From NCBI GenBank assembly GCA_016718155.1, contig JADKEH010000010.1, positions 124,001-188,000 on the forward strand: DNA of 64,000 nt, in the 5' to 3' direction. Every line of letters begins with the position of its first letter. Position 1 is the stretch's first letter. This stretch comes from Candidatus Rhodoferax randersensis. GTDB lineage: Bacteria > Pseudomonadota > Gammaproteobacteria > Burkholderiales > Burkholderiaceae_C. A program made the translations under genes and the position numbers. Positions 52,356-59,395 of this stretch are shown in pieces. The notes under the pieces were generated by a model that searched no databases, had not been told where the DNA came from, and saw nothing but the letters and a program-made list of their open reading frames with translations.

Positions 52356-53480
52356 TTAGCTCACGCGCCTGCCCGCCAGCATGCCGCTGAGGATGTAGTC
52401 CATCGCCGAGACAGCGGCCTTGTTACCTTGGCCCTGGGGCTTTTTGCTCCAGACGGTTTCAGGGCGTGCTTGCAAGATGAAAATATTGCCGCCTGCGGGC
52501 ACGTCCTTGTCGATGGCCCATTCGATGTCCATTGGGCAGCCATAGTGCTTTTCGATCTGCTTGCCCATCCAGGCCAGCTCGGTGATCTCGTCGTCAATCA
52601 GCGACTGCACGCGTTGCCGCTCGAACGGCACGTCCATCACGTGCGAGGTCTGAGCTTTGGTATCGACCGTGTAGCAAATCAGCTTCTCGGAGATGGTGCG
52701 GTCGATGATGTCGAGCGTGATCTTGTTCACCACAAAGTGATCCGGCGTGACTTCGCCCGACACGACCGACTCACCAAAACCAAAGTTGGAGTCGATCACG
52801 ATCACGGAGCGGTCGCCGTTGCCCGGATGCAACGTGAACATGACCCCCGCGGTGTACGAATTGGCCATCTTCTGCACCCCCACGCTGATAGCCAACTGCT
52901 CATCGGCAAAGCCCTTGTTGGCCCGGTAGGCCATGGCCCGTGCGGTGTACAGGCTGGAGATGCAGCGGCGCATGTGGTGCAGCACTTCGTCAATGCCGCG
53001 CACCCACAGGTAGGTGTCTTGCTGGCCGGCAAAGCTGGCGCCGGGCAGGTCTTCGGCGGTGGCGCTGGAGCGCACCGCCACCGGTGCTGCGGGCATGCAA
53101 CAGCGCAGCGAGAGCTTGCGGTAACACTCAGCCACCTGGTCCTCAATCTCAATGGAGAACGGCTGCGACTCGATCAGCGCACGAATCTGCGCGCTGATGC
53201 CCTCTAACGCTTCCAGATCGCTGCAATCCACCCCCTCGAGCAGGGACTGCACCGCAGAGGCCACGCCGGATTCGGCCATGAAGTGGCGAAAGCCTTCGGT
53301 GGTCAATGCAAAGCCCGGCGGCACCCGCACCCCGGCATGGATCAGCTCGCCCAGCGACGAGCACTTGCCCCCCACCTGGGCCACCGACTCCTTGCGGCAA
53401 TCCTCCAGCCAGCACACCAAAGGTGCGCTGGCTGCCGCTGCGGTCGGTGCGGTTTCCATTGTCGCAAGTGCTGTGGTCAT
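52356..53480 (-). CDS. ppsB: Phenylphosphate synthase subunit 2 (PEP-synthase N-domain-like)
   Basis: A 374-residue protein matching the ATP-binding N-terminal domain of PEP synthase; in Thauera subunit 2 carries this domain. Marks are GGKCSSLGELIHAGVRVPPGFALTT, VRSSATAEDLPGASFAGQQDTYL, FTLHPGNGDRSVIVIDSNFGFGESVVSG and the final NIFILQARPETVW. Subunit 2 is expected to bind ATP, whose beta-phosphoryl goes to the histidine of subunit 1. ATG at 53480 lies 11 bases after ppsA; the long upstream frame is rejected because it overlaps ppsA. The split of PEP synthase into two proteins is typical of this enzyme. Confidence 0.93.
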   Translation of the reverse strand: MTTALATMETAPTAAAASAPLVCWLEDCRKESVAQVGGKCSSLGELIHAGVRVPPGFALTTEGFRHFMAESGVASAVQSLLEGVDCSDLEALEGISAQIRALIESQPFSIEIEDQVAECYRKLSLRCCMPAAPVAVRSSATAEDLPGASFAGQQDTYLWVRGIDEVLHHMRRCISSLYTARAMAYRANKGFADEQLAISVGVQKMANSYTAGVMFTLHPGNGDRSVIVIDSNFGFGESVVSGEVTPDHFVVNKITLDIIDRTISEKLICYTVDTKAQTSHVMDVPFERQRVQSLIDDEITELAWMGKQIEKHYGCPMDIEWAIDKDVPAGGNIFILQARPETVWSKKPQGQGNKAAVSAMDYILSGMLAGRRVS

Positions 53481-53491
53481 GGCCTGCGGGA

Positions 53492-55327
53492 TCAGCGGGC
53501 GATGGTGATCACGCCGGTGGAGCCGTCCACGCGCAGCTTCATGCCGCTGCGGATCACCTTGGTGCTGTGCCCGGTGCCCACCACTGCAGGCATGCCGTAC
53601 TCGCGGCACACAATGGCCGCGTGGCTCATGACGCCGCCCACATCGGTGACGCAGGCCTTGATCTTGGCAAAGGCCGGTGCCCAGGAGGGCGAGGTGGTGG
53701 GGGCCACCAAAATTTCGCCCTCTTGCAGTTGCCCGACCTCGGCCACGGTCTTGCACACCCGTGCAATGCCTTCGACGATGCCGGGGCTGCCGGCAAAGCC
53801 CTTGAGCTCGGTGATGGTGTCGGGGTCTTTCACCTCCTGCACGCTGGCCCAGTCGGCGAGCGACTTGTTGGTGACGCCCCACAGCACGATGGTGAAGGGC
53901 TCCTGAATCACCTCGGGCGCGATGCCGATGGCCGGTGGCGCGTTCCACTCCTTGAACTTGGCCATCACGCCCTTGCGCCATTCAATCTCGGGCGGCCAGG
54001 TGTAGCTGCCGCGCGGCGTGACACCGGTGGCCCAGGCGGTGACCACATCCCACAGCGCCTGCTTTATCTCGTCACGGCGCAGCAGCCAGACGTCTTCCAC
54101 GTCTTTGATGATGCCGTGTTCAGCCAACACGGCGCCCACTTCGCGCATCTTGTTCCAGAACACCGAGTGAAACCAGTGCTCCACGTAGAACAGGTGGTTC
54201 TCTACATAGGGGAACACGGTCTTGGCACAACCCAGCAACTCGTCAAACTGCTTGCGGTCGGCCTCGCTCTCGATCAGGTCGCGGTACTCGGCGGTGATGC
54301 GGTCGCGCTCGGCGCACACTTTGGCAGTGGGACGCTCAATGCTCACGCCCTGTTTGAGCTTGCCAATGTAGGTGTTGATGCCCGACAGCGGCACGTTCAT
54401 CTGGTCGTTCCACGAGCGGTCGTGGTGGAACCAGCCGGTGCCGGTGGAGACGTTGAACCAGGGCTCGCGCGACAGGTTGAGCGAGGTCAGCCATTGCACG
54501 CCCTTGGCGCTGGCCTTGAGTGCGGCCTCCACCTCGGTCCACTCGGTGCTGCTGGTAACCAGATCGTCCACGCCCAGCTCGATCGCCTTGCGTGCCAGAC
54601 CCTTGAGCTCTTCGTCCGGGCGGTACATGATGACGTCGATGCCGGCAATCATTTGCGTCACGCGTTGCGCGGGGATGCTGGGAAACTGCTTTTGCACGAA
54701 GTCCAGAAAGAACACATAGGCCGCGTAGCCCAGGTTCAGGAACTCGAAGTGGTACTGCCAGCACTTGATGCCCAGGTTGATCAGGTCGTCGTAGTTCTTG
54801 AGCAGGTGGTAGCCCTTGGACTCGCCCACCGCATCCATCACCACCGAGATGTCTTCCATCTCGGCCAGCCGGGGGATCTGGATGGCTTCGAGCTCGCGGA
54901 TGGTGGCCTCCATCTTCACTTTCCACTTGGCCTCCAGCGCGTCCCAGTTCTTGTAGTAGTGGCCCGCGCGCTCCATGAAGTGCGGCACCCGGCTGCCGAT
55001 CTCGGCGCCGTCTTTCACCGGCACCGGCGAGATGTAGACGTAGCCGTTGATCATGCGGTGGTCGACCCCACGCACCGGCGGCACCATGAAGATGCGGTTG
55101 TTGAACTGCGACAGCGCCAGGTACCAGGCCTCGTCCCAGATGGTGTCAAACGGGTACAGCGGCTCGGGGTAGTGCAGGCCGTCGTAGAACCAGAAGGTCT
55201 CTTTCTCATACTGGTTGCGCACCGGGTCGTCGGTGACGAACTGGTACTGGTACGGGTACATGCGCTCCCAGCCTTCGGTGCCGGGGATGGTCTGGGCCTT
55301 GACGTCGTGCGGAACGGGGAATTTCAT
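53492..55327 (-). CDS. ppsA: Phenylphosphate synthase subunit 1 (phosphohistidine domain)
   Basis: A 611-residue protein matching the C-terminal part of PEP synthase plus a specific N-terminal region. The phosphohistidine (PEP-utilising mobile) domain ends in DVGGVMSHAAIVCREYGMPAVVGTG, with His569. In the Thauera enzyme the phosphorylated residue is, as I recall, also His569, so length and position agree. Subunit 1 transfers the phosphoryl from this histidine to phenol. GGAGACACC precedes the ATG; the gene is the first of the operon and lies 82 bases after a -24/-12 promoter. Vinyl-phenol-type substrates cannot be excluded. Confidence 0.94.
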   Translation of the reverse strand: MKFPVPHDVKAQTIPGTEGWERMYPYQYQFVTDDPVRNQYEKETFWFYDGLHYPEPLYPFDTIWDEAWYLALSQFNNRIFMVPPVRGVDHRMINGYVYISPVPVKDGAEIGSRVPHFMERAGHYYKNWDALEAKWKVKMEATIRELEAIQIPRLAEMEDISVVMDAVGESKGYHLLKNYDDLINLGIKCWQYHFEFLNLGYAAYVFFLDFVQKQFPSIPAQRVTQMIAGIDVIMYRPDEELKGLARKAIELGVDDLVTSSTEWTEVEAALKASAKGVQWLTSLNLSREPWFNVSTGTGWFHHDRSWNDQMNVPLSGINTYIGKLKQGVSIERPTAKVCAERDRITAEYRDLIESEADRKQFDELLGCAKTVFPYVENHLFYVEHWFHSVFWNKMREVGAVLAEHGIIKDVEDVWLLRRDEIKQALWDVVTAWATGVTPRGSYTWPPEIEWRKGVMAKFKEWNAPPAIGIAPEVIQEPFTIVLWGVTNKSLADWASVQEVKDPDTITELKGFAGSPGIVEGIARVCKTVAEVGQLQEGEILVAPTTSPSWAPAFAKIKACVTDVGGVMSHAAIVCREYGMPAVVGTGHSTKVIRSGMKLRVDGSTGVITIAR

Positions 55328-55340
55328 GGTGTCTCCTGGG
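55314..55340. repeat. 27-bp direct repeat spanning the ppsA start, copy 1
   Basis: This 27-base segment, containing the ribosome site, start codon and first codons of ppsA (on the minus strand), is repeated exactly at 56327-56353 in the same orientation. The intervening 986 bases hold the ppsA promoter region and a DUF4936 gene. Confidence 0.9.
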
Positions 55341-55408
55341 TCTGTTGTGTGAACCGTCGTCCATGCGACCCATTCACCCCTGTGCGTTGGCCGCTCAACG
55401 AGTGGTAA

Positions 55409-55424
55409 TGCATGGTGCGTGCCA
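55409..55424 (-). promoter_or_regulatory. Sigma-54 (-24/-12) promoter of the phenol operon
   Basis: On the minus strand the site reads TGGCAC, five bases, then ATGCA; consensus TGGCAC-N5-TTGCW, so only one of the ten fixed positions outside the spacer differs, and GG and GC have the exact spacing. Transcription should start about 12 bases downstream, near 55397, giving a leader of about 70 bases before ppsA. Confidence 0.85.
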
Positions 55425-55576
55425 GCGCCCCGAAATGCGATGCGTCAGCCGACCGCGCAGGTTGACCTGTAGAGCCTTCGTCTCAGAGGAGAAAGGGTCC
55501 CAGTTGAGGGGCCGACACAACCTTCCAGACGGTGGTGCTTGCAATGCAACAGGGCACCAGGCGTGCCGAGAGGCAG

Positions 55577-55592
55577 GTGATCAATGCGTCAA
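55577..55592 (-). promoter_or_regulatory. Activator operator 1 (XylR/DmpR type)
   Basis: On the minus strand the 16 bases read TTGACGCATTGATCAC, 13 of 16 like the XylR-type consensus TTGANCAATTGATCAA (from memory). It is about 190 bases upstream of the inferred start site. Confidence 0.65.
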
Positions 55593-55617
55593 ATCGCCGG
55601 GCCCGGTATTGGCGCAT

Positions 55618-55633
55618 TTCACCATTTGATCAT
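55618..55633 (+). promoter_or_regulatory. Activator operator 2 (XylR/DmpR type)
   Basis: The plus strand reads TTCACCATTTGATCAT, again 13 of 16 like the consensus. Its centre is 41 bases from that of operator 1, close to four helical turns, so both face the same side of the helix. Confidence 0.65.
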
Positions 55634-55679
55634 CCGGGTAAACCCGCTGCCGCTGGCGTTTGGCGCTCTCTCCCGGAGC

Positions 55680-55967
55680 TCACTCAAGTTCGTCGCAATC
55701 CATGAAATCATCGACATGGCGAATCCCCACGATGAACGACAGCAGTTCAGTCTGTGCCACCAACTCTTGCAGATGCTCGGCAAAGTTCTCAGGGATGCCG
55801 GAGTACACCTCCATCCACGTGTGCATGCCTTCGTGGGCTTGTGCTTGGCGCTTCAATGCGCAGCGCACGCCAGTCTGCGCGGCAATGCGTCCGTGCATTT
55901 GCAGAACCTGTTGTCGCAGGGCGTCTGCTTTATCGGCGGGTGCACGGTAGTAGATGTATCGGTCCAC
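55680..55967 (-). CDS. DUF4936 family protein
   Basis: A 95-residue protein of DUF4936, a small betaproteobacterial family of unknown function. It begins MDRYIYYRAPADKADAL, and ends in a short Asp/Glu-rich tail typical of the family (FIVGIRHVDDFMDC). The start is GTG at 55967, with GGAG seven bases upstream; a TTG start seven codons earlier has no such site. It is transcribed away from rsmI and towards the ppsA regulatory region, so it could be read into it. Confidence 0.75.
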   Translation of the reverse strand: MDRYIYYRAPADKADALRQQVLQMHGRIAAQTGVRCALKRQAQAHEGMHTWMEVYSGIPENFAEHLQELVAQTELLSFIVGIRHVDDFMDCDELE

Positions 55968-56107
55968 GGTTTTCTCCAAATCAGACAATCAGCCTGTGCT
56001 GTGTGGAGCTGAGGCTATTCCCGCTTGTCCAGGCGCGAAGCGATGGACACGTCATTGCCAGTCTCCCGAATCCGGACCGATACAGCACACGGACCTTGAA
56101 CCCGTAT

Positions 56108-56175
56108 CGTCATCGCGAGGCCGCAGGACGTGGCAATCCACGTACTTTGAGGCCATCGATTGCTGTGCAATGACG
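56108..56175. repeat. Dispersed REP-like palindromic repeat, copy 3
   Basis: Starts CGTCATCGCGAGGCCGCAGGA and ends GTGCAATGACGG, with arms like those at 52096-52315 but a shorter centre. It is outside the phenol operon, upstream of it, so the repeats are not confined to one transcript. Confidence 0.75.
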
Positions 56176-56248
56176 GTGTTCTCTCACTTCCAAATGCTGA
56201 GGCATTTGCCGCAAGGAATGAACGATGACGGACTAAGAAATTTCCTAT

Positions 56249-56340
56249 GAGATGCTGTGGGACTGTAGCCAATGTGGCCCCAAGGCTTTGCTGGGCGACG
56301 GCCATCGGCATTGCGCGACTTGCGGCACGGGGAATTTCAT
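56249..56340 (+). pseudogene. Zinc-ribbon protein remnant
   Basis: A stretch of about 30 codons reads EMLWDCSQCGPKALLG...HRHCATCG, with C-x2-C and a second C-x2-C 15 residues on, typical of a small zinc ribbon. A stop lies in frame just upstream of it and the frame leaves the homology where the 27-bp ppsA-start copy begins. It looks like a broken gene fragment joined to other DNA, not a functional gene. Confidence 0.5.
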
Positions 56341-56353
56341 GGTGTCTCCTGGG
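56327..56353. repeat. 27-bp direct repeat of the ppsA start, copy 2
   Basis: Exact copy of 55314-55340 in the same orientation, so it contains a ribosome site plus an ATG and five codons like those of ppsA, leading into an unrelated frame. It joins directly onto the zinc-ribbon remnant and probably marks an old recombination or duplication junction. Confidence 0.9.
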
Positions 56354-56631
56354 ATCGTTCTTGTCTTGGGTCGCATCACGGCAAGCAAGTACGATTGCAC
56401 CGGATCACGTATCCACTGCGCTACGCACGAGCCATGCCAGCGACGTCAATGCTGACGCGAGGGGTGCAACACGGACAAAGCGAGCCGTTACCTGAAACCA
56501 CACTGCACTGTGCAGCGCGTCTGCCTCGGCTCACAACGCAGGCGCTCAAACGCAGGCGTCAAAGTAGCCTGGTAGGCGAATGAAGTTTGCTCAGACGAAC
56601 AGTCGGCAGCCCCGGCGGTCCCGTTTTCTCA

Positions 56632-56647
56632 CCATTTGCGCAAATGG
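56632..56647. promoter_or_regulatory. 16-bp perfect palindrome
   Basis: CCATTTGCGCAAATGG is perfectly self-complementary over 16 bases and lies 59 bases beyond the rsmI stop. It may be a dimeric-regulator operator or a short hairpin; no family could be assigned. Confidence 0.4.
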
Positions 56648-56705
56648 GGTGGCTCACAGACCGGAACCGCCGCGCACGTCGATCGCGCCAGCGTGGCGAG
56701 CTTTT

Positions 56706-57623
56706 TCAGGGCATTGATTTGCGTAGGGCCAGCGCAGCGTCGTACAGGGTATTGCGCGAGGCGCCGGTGATCTCGGCGGTAAGCTTGACCGCCGTCTTGA
56801 GCGGCAACTCCGCCAGGAGTAGCGCCAGAACGCGCTGCTCGGTAGTCGCGTCCACCGGCACGCTGACGGGGTGCAACACCACTACAAATTCGCCACGGCT
56901 CCGGTTGGGCTGCTCCTGTAGCCAGGCGGTCATGGCCTTGGCCTGGACCGTTGCGGTCTCTTCAAACTGCTTGGTCAACTCCCGGCTGATGGTGACCGGC
57001 CTGTCGCCGAGCTCTGCCAGGGCAGCGGCCAGCGCCTCGATCCGGTGCGGCGCCTCCAGCAACACCACGGCGCGGTGCTCGTGCGCCAGTCCGGCAATTT
57101 CACGGGCTCGCACGGTCGCCTTGGACGAAAGAAAGCCCACGAAGACAAACTGGCCGCTGTCAGCCTGGTCCGTGGCGATACCCGCCACGCTGAGCGCGGC
57201 GGTCACGCTGCTGGCACCCGGCAAGGCCAGCGCCAACAGACAAGCGCCCCGCACCGCGGCCACCAGCCGTGCGCCGGGGTCGCTGATGGCCGGGGTGCCG
57301 GCGTCGCTCACGTAGGCGATGCGTTGTCCAAGTCGCAGTCGCTCAATCACCATCTGGGCAGTCTGCGCCTCGTTGTGCTGATGCAGCGCGAGCAACTGGT
57401 GCGCCGACTTGTCAACGCCGTAGGCCCGCAGCAGCGATTGCGTGTGTCGGGTATCCTCGCACGCAATGCAATCGGCCAATTTCAGGAGATGCAGGGCGCG
57501 CAGGCTGATATCGGCAAGGTTGCCAATAGGCGTAGCCACGACATACAGGGCCCCAGACGGATAATGCTGCGAAGCCGCCGCGGCATGTGCAGCGTCCAAG
57601 GCCAATGCAAAAGAAGCGCTCAA
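56706..57623 (-). CDS. rsmI: RsmI, 16S rRNA 2'-O-methyltransferase
   Basis: A 305-residue SAM-dependent methyltransferase that methylates the 2'-O of C1402 in 16S rRNA. The N-terminal YVVATPIGNLADISLRAL and CEDTRHTQSLL motifs are highly conserved, as are VSDAGTPAISDPGARLV and the GQFVFVGFLSS block. No ATG is available; TTG at 57623 is the best start, and the very beginning is uncertain. Its start overlaps that of the divergent yraN, so both share a regulatory region within the coding sequence. Confidence 0.94.
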   Translation of the reverse strand: MSASFALALDAAHAAAASQHYPSGALYVVATPIGNLADISLRALHLLKLADCIACEDTRHTQSLLRAYGVDKSAHQLLALHQHNEAQTAQMVIERLRLGQRIAYVSDAGTPAISDPGARLVAAVRGACLLALALPGASSVTAALSVAGIATDQADSGQFVFVGFLSSKATVRAREIAGLAHEHRAVVLLEAPHRIEALAAALAELGDRPVTISRELTKQFEETATVQAKAMTAWLQEQPNRSRGEFVVVLHPVSVPVDATTEQRVLALLLAELPLKTAVKLTAEITGASRNTLYDAALALRKSMP

Positions 57624-58015
57624 TGGTAGTTCCCGGATTCAAGGCGATCATCAAACCGGCCACCAGCAAACAGCAGGGCGACCGGGCCGAAGACGATGCG
57701 CTGAAGCTGTTGCAGCAGGCAGGCTTGCGCCTTCTTGAGCGCAATTATCGGACGCCCGGACGCGGCGGTGGCGAGATTGATCTGATCATGCGCGAGGCTG
57801 ACGGAACCCTGGTGTTTGTCGAGGTACGCCAACGCCGCAATGCGCGGCACGGTGGCGCGCTAGCCAGCGTCAGCGCGACCAAGCAACGCAGGCTGGTGTT
57901 CGCGGCGCGACACTACCTGCTGCGCTGGCCCGAGTTGCCACCATGCCGCTTTGACGTGGTCGCGCTGGAATCCGGTGAGCTCAATTGGTTCAAAGGCGCA
58001 TTTGATGCGGCCTAA
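57623..58015 (+). CDS. yraN: YraN, UPF0102 nuclease-fold protein
   Basis: A 130-residue UPF0102/YraN protein of the restriction-endonuclease-like fold; function unknown. It carries GDRAEDDALKLLQQAGLRLLERNYRTPGRGGGEIDLIMRE, with the E-I-D-L and VEVRQRRN motifs of the nuclease core, and the ATKQRRLVFAARHYL ending. I start it at ATG 57623; further in-frame ATGs six codons upstream at 57605 are possible. It stands in the usual rsmI-yraN-diaA-dolP neighbourhood, with 76 bases to diaA. Confidence 0.9.
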   Translation: MVVPGFKAIIKPATSKQQGDRAEDDALKLLQQAGLRLLERNYRTPGRGGGEIDLIMREADGTLVFVEVRQRRNARHGGALASVSATKQRRLVFAARHYLLRWPELPPCRFDVVALESGELNWFKGAFDAA

Positions 58016-58091
58016 GGACGCGGAGCGGCGCAGGCATCCCCGGGAGCCAGCACAGTCACGCGCGCCCAGCGGCACGGTTATCATCAGCGCC

Positions 58092-58691
58092 ATGCTGGAA
58101 AACCGTATTCAACAGAACTTCATTGACAGTGCCGATCTGAAGTACCAAGCCTCGCAGGTTCTTAGCAAGCCCATCGCTGCGGCGGTGCAGGCCGTTCTGA
58201 CCTGCGTCACCGGTGGTGGCAAGGTGCTGGCATGCGGCAATGGCGGATCTGCTGCCGATGCGCAACACTTTGCGGCCGAGTTTGTTGGCCGCTACGAGCG
58301 TGAGCGTCCGGAACTCAGCGCGATTGCCTTGACGACCGATTCCTCCGTCCTGACTGCGATCGCCAACGACTACGACTTCAAGGTCATTTTTTCCCGGCAG
58401 GTGCGCGCGCTGGGTTCGCCCGGCGACGTCTTGCTGGCGATCTCCACCAGTGGCAATTCGGCCAATGTACTGGCCGCCATCGAGGCCGCCCATGAGCGTG
58501 AAATGGTCGTCGTTGGCCTGACCGGCCGGGGCGGCGGCAAGATGAGCCAAAGCCTGCGCGACACCGACGTGCACATCTGCGTTCCCAGCGATCGAACCGC
58601 ACGCATTCAAGAGGTTCATCTCTTGACCTTGCACTGCATCTGCGATGCGGTCGATGCCCAGTTACTCGGAGATCAGGAGACATCAACATGA
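58092..58691 (+). CDS. diaA: DiaA/GmhA-type SIS-domain protein
   Basis: A 199-residue SIS-domain protein of the DiaA/GmhA group. DiaA is a DnaA-binding initiation factor; GmhA is sedoheptulose-7-phosphate isomerase. Motifs are LACGNGGSAADAQHFAAEFVGRYE, SGNSANVLAAIEAA and RIQEVHLLTLHCICDAVD. The position between yraN and a BON lipoprotein, as in E. coli yraN-diaA-yraP, favours DiaA. ATG 58092 follows the yraN stop by 76 bases, and the stop overlaps dolP by four bases (ATGA). Confidence 0.9.
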   Translation: MLENRIQQNFIDSADLKYQASQVLSKPIAAAVQAVLTCVTGGGKVLACGNGGSAADAQHFAAEFVGRYERERPELSAIALTTDSSVLTAIANDYDFKVIFSRQVRALGSPGDVLLAISTSGNSANVLAAIEAAHEREMVVVGLTGRGGGKMSQSLRDTDVHICVPSDRTARIQEVHLLTLHCICDAVDAQLLGDQETST

Positions 58692-59329
58692 GACCGTCGA
58701 CACAACGAGCCTTCCTTGCCAGTATCCTGGCAGCGACCCTGGGCGTGGCCGTGAGTGGCTGCGCGCCCGCCGTCCTGGGCGGCGCGGTGATTGGCTCCAT
58801 GGTTGCGCTGGACCGCCGAACCTCAGGCTCTCAACTCGAAGACGAGGGCATTGAATTGCGCTCGGGCAGTCGAATCCGTGAGCAACTCGGTGACCGCGTT
58901 CACGTCAACATTGCCAGCTACAACCGCCAGGTGCTGTTGACCGGCGAAGTCCCAAACGACAAAGACAAGCAACAAGTGGAGCAGATTGTTTCCAGGGTTG
59001 ACAACGTCCGCACCATCGTCAATGAGCTAGCGGTGCTGGGAAACACCACGTTTGCGCAACGCTCCAGCGACGCACTGGTCACCGGGCGCGTCAAGGCCGG
59101 CCTGATCGATGCCAAGGATCTGTACGCCGGGGCGTTCAAAGTGGTCACCGAGCGCGGCGTCACTTACCTGATGGGACGCGTGAGCCAGCGCGAGGCCAAT
59201 CGCGCCACCGACATTGCACGCTCGACAACGGGTGTGCAAAAGGTGGTTCGAATTCTCGAGATCATCAGCGAGGAAGAACTGCAGCGCTTGCTGCCTGCAT
59301 CAGCGACTGCCGAGCCAACCAAGAAGTAG
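58688..59329 (+). CDS. dolP: DolP/YraP-type BON-domain lipoprotein
   Basis: A 213-residue outer-membrane lipoprotein with two BON domains. The lipoprotein signal ends in VSGC with the acylated Cys25. The first BON domain is at about 50-120 (RIREQLGDRVHVNIASYNRQVLLTGEV) and the second at about 125-195 (VKAGLIDAKDLYAGAFKVV...YLMGRVSQRE). In E. coli DolP supports outer-membrane integrity. It is coupled to diaA by ATGA overlap and may share its mRNA. Confidence 0.92.
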   Translation: MRPSTQRAFLASILAATLGVAVSGCAPAVLGGAVIGSMVALDRRTSGSQLEDEGIELRSGSRIREQLGDRVHVNIASYNRQVLLTGEVPNDKDKQQVEQIVSRVDNVRTIVNELAVLGNTTFAQRSSDALVTGRVKAGLIDAKDLYAGAFKVVTERGVTYLMGRVSQREANRATDIARSTTGVQKVVRILEIISEEELQRLLPASATAEPTKK

Positions 59330-59395
59330 GTAGGACGACCACGTCGCGGATCGCGACCATTCCCTGCGCGGAAATCCGAGGCCGTTCGGTAGCGC

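Larger units (their letters stand above)
55341..55679 (-). promoter_or_regulatory. Regulatory region of the phenol operon
   Basis: The 339 bases between ppsA and the DUF4936 gene hold no gene. They contain a -24/-12 promoter at 55409-55424 and two operator-like palindromes at 55577-55592 and 55618-55633 (separate entries). I looked for an IHF site between them and saw none that is convincing. Confidence 0.75.
55968..56705. other. Intergenic region between DUF4936 and rsmI
   Basis: About 740 bases without an intact gene. It holds a REP-like repeat (56108-56175), a zinc-ribbon gene remnant (56249-56340), the second copy of the 27-bp ppsA-start repeat (56327-56353) and a 16-bp perfect palindrome (56632-56647). 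I also checked it for RNase P RNA, which in relatives lies near rsmI, and found no conserved RNase P core on either strand. Confidence 0.6.

Noticed and set aside
53306..55408. 700-codon plus-strand frame opposite ppsA
   Set aside because: Antisense to ppsA, which is supported by its phosphohistidine motif; composition (Leu/His/Val) is that of a reverse-complement shadow.
56455..56705. RNase P RNA gene near rsmI
   Set aside because: In some betaproteobacteria rnpB lies close to rsmI, so I looked for the conserved core (GAGGAAAGTC, ACAGAA) on both strands; it is not here.
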